Part shown: positions 34,767-41,943 of the stretch, piece after piece | Numbering within the stretch: position 1 is the first letter of the stretch | How the letters are laid out: each line of letters begins with the position of its first letter | Translations under genes and position numbers: made by a program | Notes under the pieces: model-generated | Told to the model about the DNA's origin: nothing | Database searches by the model: none | What the model saw: the letters and a program-made list of their open reading frames with translations, nothing else | Assembly (NCBI GenBank): GCA_949296645.1 | Contig: CASFPH010000016.1 | Span: 1-48,703, forward strand | Direction: 5' to 3' | Source: an uncultured Bacteroidales bacterium | GTDB lineage: Bacteria; Bacteroidota; Bacteroidia; Bacteroidales; UBA932 | DNA: 48,703 nt

Positions 34767-35411
34767 TTATTCATTTGCCAATGTTTTATCCGACATTCCT
34801 ATAACCCTTTTTATCGCCTGCAGGTAATTGATGTTTTCAACACCCTCCAGAGCACAATCCTTAACGGTTTTCTTGATGTCTTCTATTTCCGTTGATTCCG
34901 AATTGATGGTGCAGATCTTTGCTCCATTTATGAGTACATTGCCGAATTCGCATATGGTATCATTGACCATATAGCCAAATCTTTGTTTATGTACTCTGAC
35001 GGCAGCTAGATCCTTATTGGCCTTTACCATTGACATGAATTCTTCGAATGTGTATGTATCATTGTTTAGAACTGGCATTTCCACCATAAATGCTGGGAAC
35101 ACTTCTTTTTCCAGAACTTCCCTGCTTATTGGGAATTCACCTTTCATAAGCGGATTCCATTGTTCCAGACCGTCGACAGTCTGCACATAAGTCTTGATAT
35201 CCATTTTCCCGTCCCGAATCTTGGTATTGTTTATGTCATTCGCTCTCGAGATGATGTAGATTTCGTCACTTGTCCTTTCCCATACTTTTTCAGGTACAGG
35301 GACAGAAAGCCTTGCCATCCTTTTGTGCGCTTCATCAAAAGATTGTCCAAATGACCTGAATTCAAAACGCGGCTTTGAAATTTCGCCTATTTTCATTTCT
35401 TCCTTTGCCAT
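34767..35411 (-). CDS. Divergent CYTH/TTM-like protein
   Basis: The 214-residue product was not recognised as a named family, but its motif order parallels a tunnel protein. KPRFEFRSFG takes the place of ExExK. DEIYIISRANDINNTKIRDGKMDIKTYV resembles the 'R-IR-x-G-x-x-x-IK' strand pair. VRVHKQRFGYMVND resembles the 'K-x-R-x-x-Y' segment, and ICEFGNVLINGAKICTINSESTEIEDI resembles the closing E-x-E region. The usual catalytic acids are only partly kept (FEF, ESTE), so it may bind rather than hydrolyse a polyphosphate. It lies 35 bases after the porin gene and its stop is 13 bases before the CYTH start. Cytoplasmic. Confidence 0.6.
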   Translation of the reverse strand: MAKEEMKIGEISKPRFEFRSFGQSFDEAHKRMARLSVPVPEKVWERTSDEIYIISRANDINNTKIRDGKMDIKTYVQTVDGLEQWNPLMKGEFPISREVLEKEVFPAFMVEMPVLNNDTYTFEEFMSMVKANKDLAAVRVHKQRFGYMVNDTICEFGNVLINGAKICTINSESTEIEDIKKTVKDCALEGVENINYLQAIKRVIGMSDKTLANE

Positions 35412-35446
35412 TTTCTTTTAGTTTAAATATTAATTATAAATAGTCT

Positions 35447-36910
35447 TTAGAATGCTACCTGGAATCGTAGGGCGAGCATATGATAGTCTACACCTCTTTT
35501 ATTACCTGTAACTTCAGATGATACCTTTGTAGGCTTGCCGTCTTTGTCAAATCCGCAATAGAAACTTCCTTTGTCACTTCCTTTCCCGTTTGCAAATTCG
35601 TCCTGGTCGACATATTGATAGTTAAGGATGATTTTTACGTTCTTGTTCGGGTAGAAGTTAAGTCCCAACTCATATGCATTTGCACTACCTCCTGTTATGT
35701 TTCCGTCATTTAGGTCCATTCTCTGGTATCTGGCTGCAAGTTCCAGATCACCCCATTCTCTTCCAGATGTGGTTCTGGTGTATTTTGCACCGTCAGCGTC
35801 ATATGCCTGTGTACCTCCGAAAAGCAGATAGGATGCCTGAATATAATATCCGTCTCCGGTAACTTTTGTCTGTGTACCGGTAACCTCGCACACTGCTGGA
35901 TTAAGATAGGCTGTCTTTGCAAGATAGGCTGCTTCATACCTGAGTCCTTTCCAGTGTCCTGCAACTTCAAATGTGTACGCTATTTCATGATCAAGTCCGA
36001 TCAGATCTCCTGTATTCAAATATTTCTTGCGATTTATATCGGTAGTATTTCTTGAATCAAATGCTGTACCTATAAGATCAAGTTCTGTAAATTTGCCTTG
36101 CTCTATGGCATCCATAATATCCTGATCTTCTTCTATGAGTTCTTCAAAGTCTTTTATTTTGAACTGTGTTGTTTTAGGATTTCTCCAAGAGAAAGCTCCT
36201 CCTATATGAAGAGATGCATCACTGCTTTTATATATAGGACGCAAAACTATCTTACCTGTATATGAGAGGCCCTCACTCATTCCATAATCCTTATTGTAGT
36301 CCTGCATGAATCCCATGGCCTCCGAATCTTTTAGCTCCGGTCCGAAAACTCCTGCAGATGCCCATATCCAGTTATGTGCATACCTTACATTGATACCCAG
36401 ATGACGTGAAGGTGCAAGGGATGTGATCATCGGACGTTCCATGAAGACAAGATATCGTGAGGTCGTATTTCTCTGGATGGAAAAATTCTCTTTGAAATTC
36501 CCGGCTTTTATTTCAAGTCCCGGTACGCCATTGTATGCTAAAATAGCATCTTTTAATTCAGGTAAACCGCTCGTCCAGTCGGTATCTATTTCTCCATACC
36601 ACTTGTCGTTCAATTGTGCTTTGACAGCAAAACGGGATCTTCTTATGCTCATGCCATTTCCTATCTTGTCTGCATATTCAGGTACACCGAAAAATACGGC
36701 AGCATCACCTTGTACTCTTACATCAAACCACATTTTGTAGTTGGCCTTGTCGTTTTTGAATACCAGAATTCCATCTTGCATTTCTGCTTGCACAGGAATA
36801 CTTTTTACAGTTTGTCCATACTGATTGACATCAGTTGTGGCTTCTTGAGCCTGAATGCTATGGGATGTGACAGCCATAAACATTGTTGAAATTAATAATG
36901 CTTTTTTCAT
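35447..36910 (-). CDS. Outer-membrane porin, OprO/OprP-like
   Basis: The 487-residue protein has a signal peptide (MKKALLISTMFMAVTSHS, cleavage near IQAQEATTD). It then has a long beta-rich barrel with alternating aromatic strands (KMWFDVRVQGDAAVFFG, SIRRSRFAVKAQLNDKWYGEIDTDW, MLALRFQVAF at the C-terminus). The pattern 'RRSRFAVKAQLNDKWYGEID' and the following 'KAGNFKENFSIQ' are typical of the phosphate-selective porin O/P family. Such porins let small anions, classically phosphate or pyrophosphate, cross the outer membrane. It is the third gene of the operon, 24 bases after the LuxR-type gene. The assignment rests on eye-level resemblance to that family. Confidence 0.85.
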   Translation of the reverse strand: MKKALLISTMFMAVTSHSIQAQEATTDVNQYGQTVKSIPVQAEMQDGILVFKNDKANYKMWFDVRVQGDAAVFFGVPEYADKIGNGMSIRRSRFAVKAQLNDKWYGEIDTDWTSGLPELKDAILAYNGVPGLEIKAGNFKENFSIQRNTTSRYLVFMERPMITSLAPSRHLGINVRYAHNWIWASAGVFGPELKDSEAMGFMQDYNKDYGMSEGLSYTGKIVLRPIYKSSDASLHIGGAFSWRNPKTTQFKIKDFEELIEEDQDIMDAIEQGKFTELDLIGTAFDSRNTTDINRKKYLNTGDLIGLDHEIAYTFEVAGHWKGLRYEAAYLAKTAYLNPAVCEVTGTQTKVTGDGYYIQASYLLFGGTQAYDADGAKYTRTTSGREWGDLELAARYQRMDLNDGNITGGSANAYELGLNFYPNKNVKIILNYQYVDQDEFANGKGSDKGSFYCGFDKDGKPTKVSSEVTGNKRGVDYHMLALRFQVAF

Positions 36911-36934
36911 GTTTGATAGTTTTAGAAAATTAGT

Positions 36935-38545
36935 TTATAAGGACTGAAGAAAGGAAACCAGATTGTCACCCTTTCCTAATTTTAATTTTTGTCTCAATCT
37001 GTACCTGCTTATTTCTACGCTTTTTGGAGTTATGTTCATTAATGTAGATATATATTTTGAAGAAAAACCGAGACACAAAAGCGTGGCAAGGCGTTTTTCC
37101 TGTTGAGTGAGATTTGGAAATCTGTCATTAAGCTTGATCGTGAAGTCTTTATGCAGGGATTCAGCCTGTGATGAAAAATAAATGGTATCTATTTCATGAT
37201 CAAACGAGAGCCTTTGGCTTACAGAATTGTTTATTTCGTCATAAAGCCTTATTTTTTCTTCATCTGTCATTTTTTTGTATTCGTAGAGCCTGCTGGTCTT
37301 CTTTTTCAGTGATTCAAGGTATTCTTTCTGCTCGCAAATGCCTAAGGCGATATTCATGGCTTCTTTCCTTTTAAGCTCTACAGTTGCATGTAGAAGTTGG
37401 TTTTCTGAAAGAACGGTTTTCATTTCCATTTCATTCAGAGCTCTGCTGTGCTCATAAATTTGCTGTTGTTTTGAGTATAACAGCAAATTCGTTTTGCGTC
37501 TGTCGTTTTTCTGCTGTTTTACGTAGCTTATGAAAATAACGGATAATGTAAGCAAGGCTGCTATTGCAAGTACGGTGACATTTATGAATTTGCTTTCCTC
37601 TTCATTGGCGGATCTGTAGATATTAAGAAGCAGGTATGAAAGCATTGCCGAGAAGAATAATGACGCAACTGTTGATACGGTTTCCTGAAAAACCGTTTTC
37701 AGATTTGACGGATCATGCTTTTTTGCAAAAAAAGCTCCGCTAATGCCGCTTTTAACACATCCATAGACTGTTACAGGTATATGAACCAACGATGTCAACA
37801 ATATGATTGCAGTTGAAACAGAGACAATAGAGTTCAGTGTGTAGTCTTCGCATCCTTCTGCAAATCTTTCAGTAATGTTCCAGAAATTCTTTATGAGAGG
37901 AAGCAGTATTACAGATGATGCTATGATGATGACAATAGGGATATCCGGAGTATAACCTGTAATCTCGCAATAACTTTCATACAGCAATCCATGGTTAAAT
38001 CCAACAGTGAAGGACGTTCCGACTATTATAATTCCCACAGCATATCTCATGTAATATGAGAGCAGTAGCAGATTTATCCTTGTTTTCTTCAGTACCATGT
38101 TAAAAAGCAGATTGAGAGTCATGGAGAGCGCAAAAACTGCAATTGGAACCAAAACGGATATGATTAACGGGTAAGTGAAGCGAAGAGGCTCTTTTTCCAG
38201 GAAAATCGATACTCCGATTATGGAACCCAGTACGGATAGAACAGAAGATGGCTTTATTTTCAGATAATTGAGAATCATGACGGTAATCAATGTGCATGTC
38301 AGAACTATTACCATTACATGATTTCCCGTTTCGTTGCCATATATCGCGTTCTGGTGTTCCGATCCTATAAAATTATACAGGGACAGAGTCACTCCTGCTG
38401 AAAACATCAGAAAAGAAAGCAGACCTATTTTAACTCTTTTCATAAGACGGACAGGCAGGAATATGCCGACAAGGACTGAATACTCTCTGAATATGAACAG
38501 AAAGGTAAAAAATAAAACAGTCAATATGAACATTGTGCACTGCAT
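36935..38545 (-). CDS. Polytopic membrane regulator with LuxR-type HTH
   Basis: The 536-residue protein has about nine or ten hydrophobic helices in the first ~330 residues. A coiled-coil linker follows (about 345-445, NLLLYSKQQQIYEHSRALNEMEMK). A LuxR/GerE-type helix-turn-helix is at the C-terminus: FPNLTQQEKRLATLLCLGFSSKYISTLMNITPKSVEISRYRLRQKL (key LT-x-x-E, S-x-x-I-x-x-x-M-x-I, V-x-x-x-R-x-R-x-R-x-K). No receiver or histidine kinase domain is seen, so signal must pass directly from membrane to DNA, a one-component design known in Bacteroidota. It is the second gene of the seven-gene run and probably regulates it. Confidence 0.85.
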   Translation of the reverse strand: MQCTMFILTVLFFTFLFIFREYSVLVGIFLPVRLMKRVKIGLLSFLMFSAGVTLSLYNFIGSEHQNAIYGNETGNHVMVIVLTCTLITVMILNYLKIKPSSVLSVLGSIIGVSIFLEKEPLRFTYPLIISVLVPIAVFALSMTLNLLFNMVLKKTRINLLLLSYYMRYAVGIIIVGTSFTVGFNHGLLYESYCEITGYTPDIPIVIIIASSVILLPLIKNFWNITERFAEGCEDYTLNSIVSVSTAIILLTSLVHIPVTVYGCVKSGISGAFFAKKHDPSNLKTVFQETVSTVASLFFSAMLSYLLLNIYRSANEEESKFINVTVLAIAALLTLSVIFISYVKQQKNDRRKTNLLLYSKQQQIYEHSRALNEMEMKTVLSENQLLHATVELKRKEAMNIALGICEQKEYLESLKKKTSRLYEYKKMTDEEKIRLYDEINNSVSQRLSFDHEIDTIYFSSQAESLHKDFTIKLNDRFPNLTQQEKRLATLLCLGFSSKYISTLMNITPKSVEISRYRLRQKLKLGKGDNLVSFLQSL

Positions 38546-38580
38546 GTCGTCCTATCAGGTTTTAATGCCAGTTATTCTTT

Positions 38581-39228
38581 TTACAAAGATCTGCGTGTAA
38601 CCATTACAGCCAGCTGGTCTGCTACATTCTCGGCTGCCTTGGCTATATTTTCTATGTGTAATGCAAAATATCTTAAATGGAATTTTTCGCTCAATTTGAG
38701 ATTATCCATTTTATGGAAAACGGTTCTTTTTATATTTTGTGAGAATCTTGTTGCTTCCTTCTCGTAATAATATGCCCTTGATATTTTGTCAGGAATCATA
38801 TCAGGTTCGATGAAATAATCCTTTGCTGCAGGGATTATGGACTGTACAGCCAATATGGAAAACTCAGTAAGTTTCATGAAATCAGGATTCAGATCTGAAG
38901 GAATCAGGGGCATTTCTATCTCAAACTGGAAAAGACTTTCATTAAGCAGGTCTGCTATATTCCTTGTCTTTTCCAAAAGTCTCATAATGTCGCTACGTGT
39001 ACGTATCAGTGATGTTTGTGTATATAAGGCAAACTCCATTTCCTTTTTCAATTCACTCAGGTCATCCTGGGTCCTGCTCATATCATTCAGATTTGTGTTG
39101 AAGTTTTCCTTATTGGAATAAAGATAATTTCTGACACCTTCCTGAAATATGGAGGAAGCTTTGTCCAGCGTGTTGAAGTAGGAATCAATATCACTGATCA
39201 GTTTTGAAATCTTATTACGTTTAAACAT
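38581..39228 (-). CDS. DUF47 (PhoU-like) protein
   Basis: The ~215-residue all-helical protein matches the DUF47/TIGR00153 family, relatives of PhoU. It has MFKRNKISKLISDIDSYFNTLD at the start, a central helix with LLEKTRNIADLLNESLFQFE, and the C-terminal HIENIAKAAENVADQLAVM, which parallels the PhoU metal-binding 'E-x-x-D' helices. DUF47 proteins are usually coded next to Pit-type low-affinity phosphate transporters and are thought to regulate them. Here no pit gene is present; an SLC13 permease occurs instead. The ATG at 39228 is used (a TTG at 39258 lies just upstream). It is the first gene of the operon. Confidence 0.88.
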   Translation of the reverse strand: MFKRNKISKLISDIDSYFNTLDKASSIFQEGVRNYLYSNKENFNTNLNDMSRTQDDLSELKKEMEFALYTQTSLIRTRSDIMRLLEKTRNIADLLNESLFQFEIEMPLIPSDLNPDFMKLTEFSILAVQSIIPAAKDYFIEPDMIPDKISRAYYYEKEATRFSQNIKRTVFHKMDNLKLSEKFHLRYFALHIENIAKAAENVADQLAVMVTRRSL

Positions 39229-39255
39229 GATGTTTTTTACTAAATATTCCTGTGA

Positions 39256-39263
39256 CAAAATTA
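39256..39263 (-). promoter_or_regulatory. Putative -7 element of the phosphate-related operon
   Basis: On the minus strand the sequence reads TAATTTTG, matching TAnnTTTG, 27 bases upstream of the ATG at 39228. No clear -33 partner is seen, which would fit an activator-dependent promoter. The 11-bp direct repeats lie further upstream. Confidence 0.4.
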
Positions 39264-39388
39264 TTTTATTTTTGTAATATAGAGAAGTTGCAGTTTTTCA
39301 TGTAGTGCAATGTCGAAATTTTGAATAAGTCTTAATATGTTTATTATCAGATTGTAATGGTATTGACTGTTTAGTTCTTCAATGTGTA

Positions 39389-39410
39389 ATGTAGAGTTTA
39401 TGTAGAGTTT
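39389..39410 (-). promoter_or_regulatory. Tandem 11-bp direct repeat, PHO-box-like
   Basis: ATGTAGAGTTT occurs at 39389-39399 and again, immediately, at 39400-39410. On the operon strand each unit reads AAACTCTACAT. The two-unit, 11-base periodicity equals that of the PhoB box of proteobacteria (CTGTCAT plus four bases, twice), and CTCTACAT resembles CTGTCAT. It lies about 160 bases upstream of the DUF47 ATG. Binding factor unknown; the resemblance is suggestive only. Confidence 0.45.
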
Positions 39411-39445
39411 TCTCATTACATAAAACTGCTCCGGCAATAAATAAT

Positions 39446-39483
39446 TTGGGAGATTCTTTACCGCTAGAATGAAAGCCTCCCAA
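39446..39483. repeat. Stem-loop in noncoding region
   Basis: TTGGGAG (39446-39452) pairs perfectly with CTCCCAA (39477-39483). Inside, ATTCT pairs with AGAAT around an 8-base loop, leaving only a 6-base bulge (GAAAGC) on the right side. It could be a structured RNA element or a terminator. Confidence 0.45.
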
Positions 39484-39705
39484 CGGATAACATTTCATAC
39501 GGGCTGTCTATGCCAGTCTCAATATTGCACAGAATATTGAAGTTTAGGAGATATGGCATATGCTGCAAATTTTATCCTCTATATCGTCCGTAATCTCTGC
39601 AAGTTTTATGTAGAAAGGGAATAGAGTGAATAATATTCTACGATCGGGATGAATTGTGCAATGGCAGAGATGAAACTGCCATTGCTGCCATAGTCAGCAC
39701 AAGAA

Positions 39706-40614
39706 TCAGTTGAAAAGGTCCTTTCTGAATTGTCCGGGTGTGTATCCGGTTATTTTCCTGAACAGTCTAATGAAATGCTGCGGATACTGGAATCCCAGAC
39801 TGTATGCAACTTCATTTATGCTTTTACTCCTGTCTGAAAGATATCTTTTGGACAGCCCGATGATTTTCTGCTGAATGTATTCCTGGGCGGTTTTTCCGGT
39901 TTCTTTTTTTATGATATCCCCGAAGTAGCCAGGAGAGAGGCATATTTCATCTGCGAAATGTTTTACAGTAGGGAATCCTTTTACCAGATTATCCCTGTTT
40001 TCGAAATATCCGTCGAGAAGTGTTTCAAAGCGTGACAGGATGTCGCTGTTTACTTTTTCCCTTGTATAGAACTGACGGTCATAGAAACGCAGGCAGTAAT
40101 CCAGTACAAGTTCTATCTGTGTGCAAAGTAGAGTTCTGCTGTGCTTGTCAACGGGATTGTCCAGTTCATATCCGATATTTTTGAAACAGTCCATAATTAT
40201 TCCCCGTTCCTTTTCGGAAAGATGCAGTGCTTCGTTCTGTGCATAGTTGAAATAATTGTACTGGTGTATCTTGTTGCCCAGAGATGTGCCGTGTATAAGG
40301 TCGGGGTGAAACAGCAGTCCGTGAACGTCAGGCTTAAGTACATTTTCCTTCATCTCAACTTCAACGACCTGGCCAGGTGCAAAACTGACTATCGTACCTT
40401 CCTGATAGTCATAGTTTTGTCTTCCGTATTTGAGTCTGCAGTTTTCGTCATTCTTCAGAAAAAGGGCGTATATTCCGTAATTCATCTTGATATGGTTTAC
40501 TGACTTTGTCGCCATATTCAGGTCAACTACCGCTGCAAGCGGGTGTTTGGTTTCAAGACCATACATCTTATTGTAGATGTCTACGCTTTCAAGATCAATG
40601 ATGTCCATGTTCAT
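39706..40614 (-). CDS. AraC-family transcriptional regulator
   Basis: The ~302-residue protein has an N-terminal cupin-like sensor half (LKYGRQNYDYQEGTIVSFAPGQVVEVE) and a C-terminal AraC domain with two HTHs: VKHFADEICLSPGYFGDIIKKETGKTAQEYI and SINEVAYSLGFQYPQHFIRLFRKITGYTPGQFRK (key A-x-x-x-x-x-S-x-x-Y-x; A-x-x-x-GF-x-x-x-x-x-F-R-x-F-K/R). The real start is ATG 40614 (or 40608), since the frame's first codon at 40677 is TTG. It is divergent from the secreted hydrolase gene at 40774, a common arrangement for a regulator and its target. Confidence 0.88.
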   Translation of the reverse strand: MNMDIIDLESVDIYNKMYGLETKHPLAAVVDLNMATKSVNHIKMNYGIYALFLKNDENCRLKYGRQNYDYQEGTIVSFAPGQVVEVEMKENVLKPDVHGLLFHPDLIHGTSLGNKIHQYNYFNYAQNEALHLSEKERGIIMDCFKNIGYELDNPVDKHSRTLLCTQIELVLDYCLRFYDRQFYTREKVNSDILSRFETLLDGYFENRDNLVKGFPTVKHFADEICLSPGYFGDIIKKETGKTAQEYIQQKIIGLSKRYLSDRSKSINEVAYSLGFQYPQHFIRLFRKITGYTPGQFRKDLFN

Positions 40615-40631
40615 ATGTTGTAATCCGGGAA

Positions 40632-40639
40632 CAAAGTTA
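40632..40639 (-). promoter_or_regulatory. Putative -7 element of the araC-type gene
   Basis: The minus strand reads TAACTTTG, matching TAnnTTTG, 17 bases upstream of the ATG at 40614. This would give a very short leader. No clear -33 element. Confidence 0.4.
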
Positions 40640-40718
40640 ATTCTTTCCCGGCATAAACGGGCATATGGAGGTTCCAATCGTCAAAATTGGTAACAATTAC
40701 CGCAATGCATATAACGGA

Positions 40719-40744
40719 TACAGTTTTTTCAAACTGTAATTTTG
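40719..40744 (+). promoter_or_regulatory. Palindrome overlapping the hydrolase -7 element
   Basis: TACAGTTT (40719-40726) and AAACTGTA (40731-40738) form a perfect 8-bp inverted repeat with a 4-base centre. It overlaps by two bases a TAATTTTG -7 element (40737-40744), 29 bases before the hydrolase ATG at 40774. This position fits an operator for the divergent AraC regulator or another factor. Confidence 0.45.
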
Positions 40745-40773
40745 CAATAAAACATTAAATTAAGGAGAATCTT

Positions 40774-41862
40774 ATGGAGATACGAATCACATCATTCCTG
40801 CTGGCATGCCTGTTGATGCATTCGGCAGATACCTATGCCAATGAAACGGCAAACAATTCAATCAAGGACAACAAATCAAATGCTTACAGTATGAATACGG
40901 AAAAATTACAACTCGCGGAAGAGTGGGACAAGGTATTCCCGAAAAGTGACAAGGTGGAACATTCGAAGGTCTGTTTCGTGAACAGATACGGTATTACGCT
41001 GGCAGCGGATCTTTACAAGCCTCTGAACACTGAGGGCAAATTGCCGGCAATTGCGGTAAGCGGACCTTTTGGTGCGGTAAAAGAGCAGTCTTCAGGTCTG
41101 TATGCCCAGACAATGGCTGAAAAGGGGTTCATAGCCATAGCGTTCGCCCCGTCATTTACCGGTGAAAGCGGCGGAACACCCAGATATGTCGCTTCTCCTG
41201 ACATAAATACAGAAGATTTCTCCGCTGCAGTGGATTATCTGCTTACAAGGAATGATGTGGACGGAGAGAAAATAGGCATTATCGGTATTTGCGGCTGGGG
41301 CGGATTTGCACTGAATGCAGCTGCGTCAGACACCAGAATAAAGGCTACGGTAACTTCAACCATGTACGATATGAGCCGTGTGAATGCAAACGGATATTTC
41401 GACAGCATGGATGAGGATGCAAGGTACAGGCTTAGGGAAGAACTCAATGCCCAGAGAACTGAAGATATAAGAAATGGATATTACAAACGTGCCGGCGGAG
41501 TAGTGGATCCGCTGCCTGATGATGCACCGCAGTTCGTAAAGGATTATTATTCGTATTACAAGACGGAAAGGGGATATCATCCTCGTTCATTGAATTCAAA
41601 TGACGGATGGAACGTCACTTCATCCATCTCCTTCGTAAACATGCCTATTCTTGCTTACAGTCATGAAATCAGAAGTGCCGTCCTGATGATACATGGAGAA
41701 AAGGCCCATTCCAGGTATTTCAGCGAAGATGCATTCAAAAAACTGAAAGGGGAAAACAAAAGGCTTCTTATCATACCGGAAGCCAATCATGTAGATCTGT
41801 ATGACAACATGCAGGCGATTCCTTTTGATGAAATAGTAAAATTTTTCAACAGCTGCATGTAG
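40774..41862 (+). CDS. Secreted alpha/beta hydrolase (YcjY/dienelactone-type)
   Basis: The 362-residue product has a signal peptide (MEIRITSFLLACLLMHSADTYA). The hydrolase fold has AVSGPFGAVKEQSSGLYAQTMAEKGF, a SFTGESGG segment, a nucleophile elbow GICGWGGFALNAAASD (the Cys of GIC, or a neighbouring residue, in place of the usual Ser), a conserved STMYDMSR lid segment, and the terminal acid/His region MIHGEKAHSR and PEANHVDLYD. Homologues are common in Bacteroidota beside AraC regulators and are annotated as alpha/beta hydrolases of unknown substrate. The cysteine-type elbow resembles dienelactone hydrolases. Likely periplasmic. Confidence 0.82.
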   Translation: MEIRITSFLLACLLMHSADTYANETANNSIKDNKSNAYSMNTEKLQLAEEWDKVFPKSDKVEHSKVCFVNRYGITLAADLYKPLNTEGKLPAIAVSGPFGAVKEQSSGLYAQTMAEKGFIAIAFAPSFTGESGGTPRYVASPDINTEDFSAAVDYLLTRNDVDGEKIGIIGICGWGGFALNAAASDTRIKATVTSTMYDMSRVNANGYFDSMDEDARYRLREELNAQRTEDIRNGYYKRAGGVVDPLPDDAPQFVKDYYSYYKTERGYHPRSLNSNDGWNVTSSISFVNMPILAYSHEIRSAVLMIHGEKAHSRYFSEDAFKKLKGENKRLLIIPEANHVDLYDNMQAIPFDEIVKFFNSCM

Positions 41863-41891
41863 AAAAACATGGTCCTTATGCAATAAAGTTG

Positions 41892-41899
41892 TAATTTTG
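41892..41899 (+). promoter_or_regulatory. Putative -7 element before the aldehyde dehydrogenase gene
   Basis: TAATTTTG matches TAnnTTTG and lies 44 bases upstream of the ATG at 41944. It would start a transcript near 41906, just inside the hairpin at 41901-41922. Confidence 0.45.
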
Positions 41900-41900
41900 A

Positions 41901-41922
41901 AATTCCGGTTTTGACCGGAATT
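41901..41922 (+). promoter_or_regulatory. Perfect hairpin before the aldehyde dehydrogenase gene
   Basis: AATTCCGGT (41901-41909) and ACCGGAATT (41914-41922) form a perfect 9-bp stem with a TTTG loop. It sits between the hydrolase stop and the dehydrogenase start, directly after a -7 element. It may be an operator at the transcription start, or the hydrolase gene's terminator (no T run follows). Confidence 0.5.
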
Positions 41923-41943
41923 CCAAAATGTGACAAACAGAAG

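Larger units (their letters stand above)
39229..39705. other. 477-base noncoding region with repeats and hairpin
   Basis: No ORF of note lies between the DUF47 start (39228) and the AraC-type gene stop (39706). On the minus strand it probably holds the operon promoter. It contains two contiguous 11-bp direct repeats (39389-39410), further ATGTAG half-sites near 39299 and 39605, and a stem-loop at 39446-39483. A short ncRNA or an unusual leader cannot be excluded. Confidence 0.6.
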
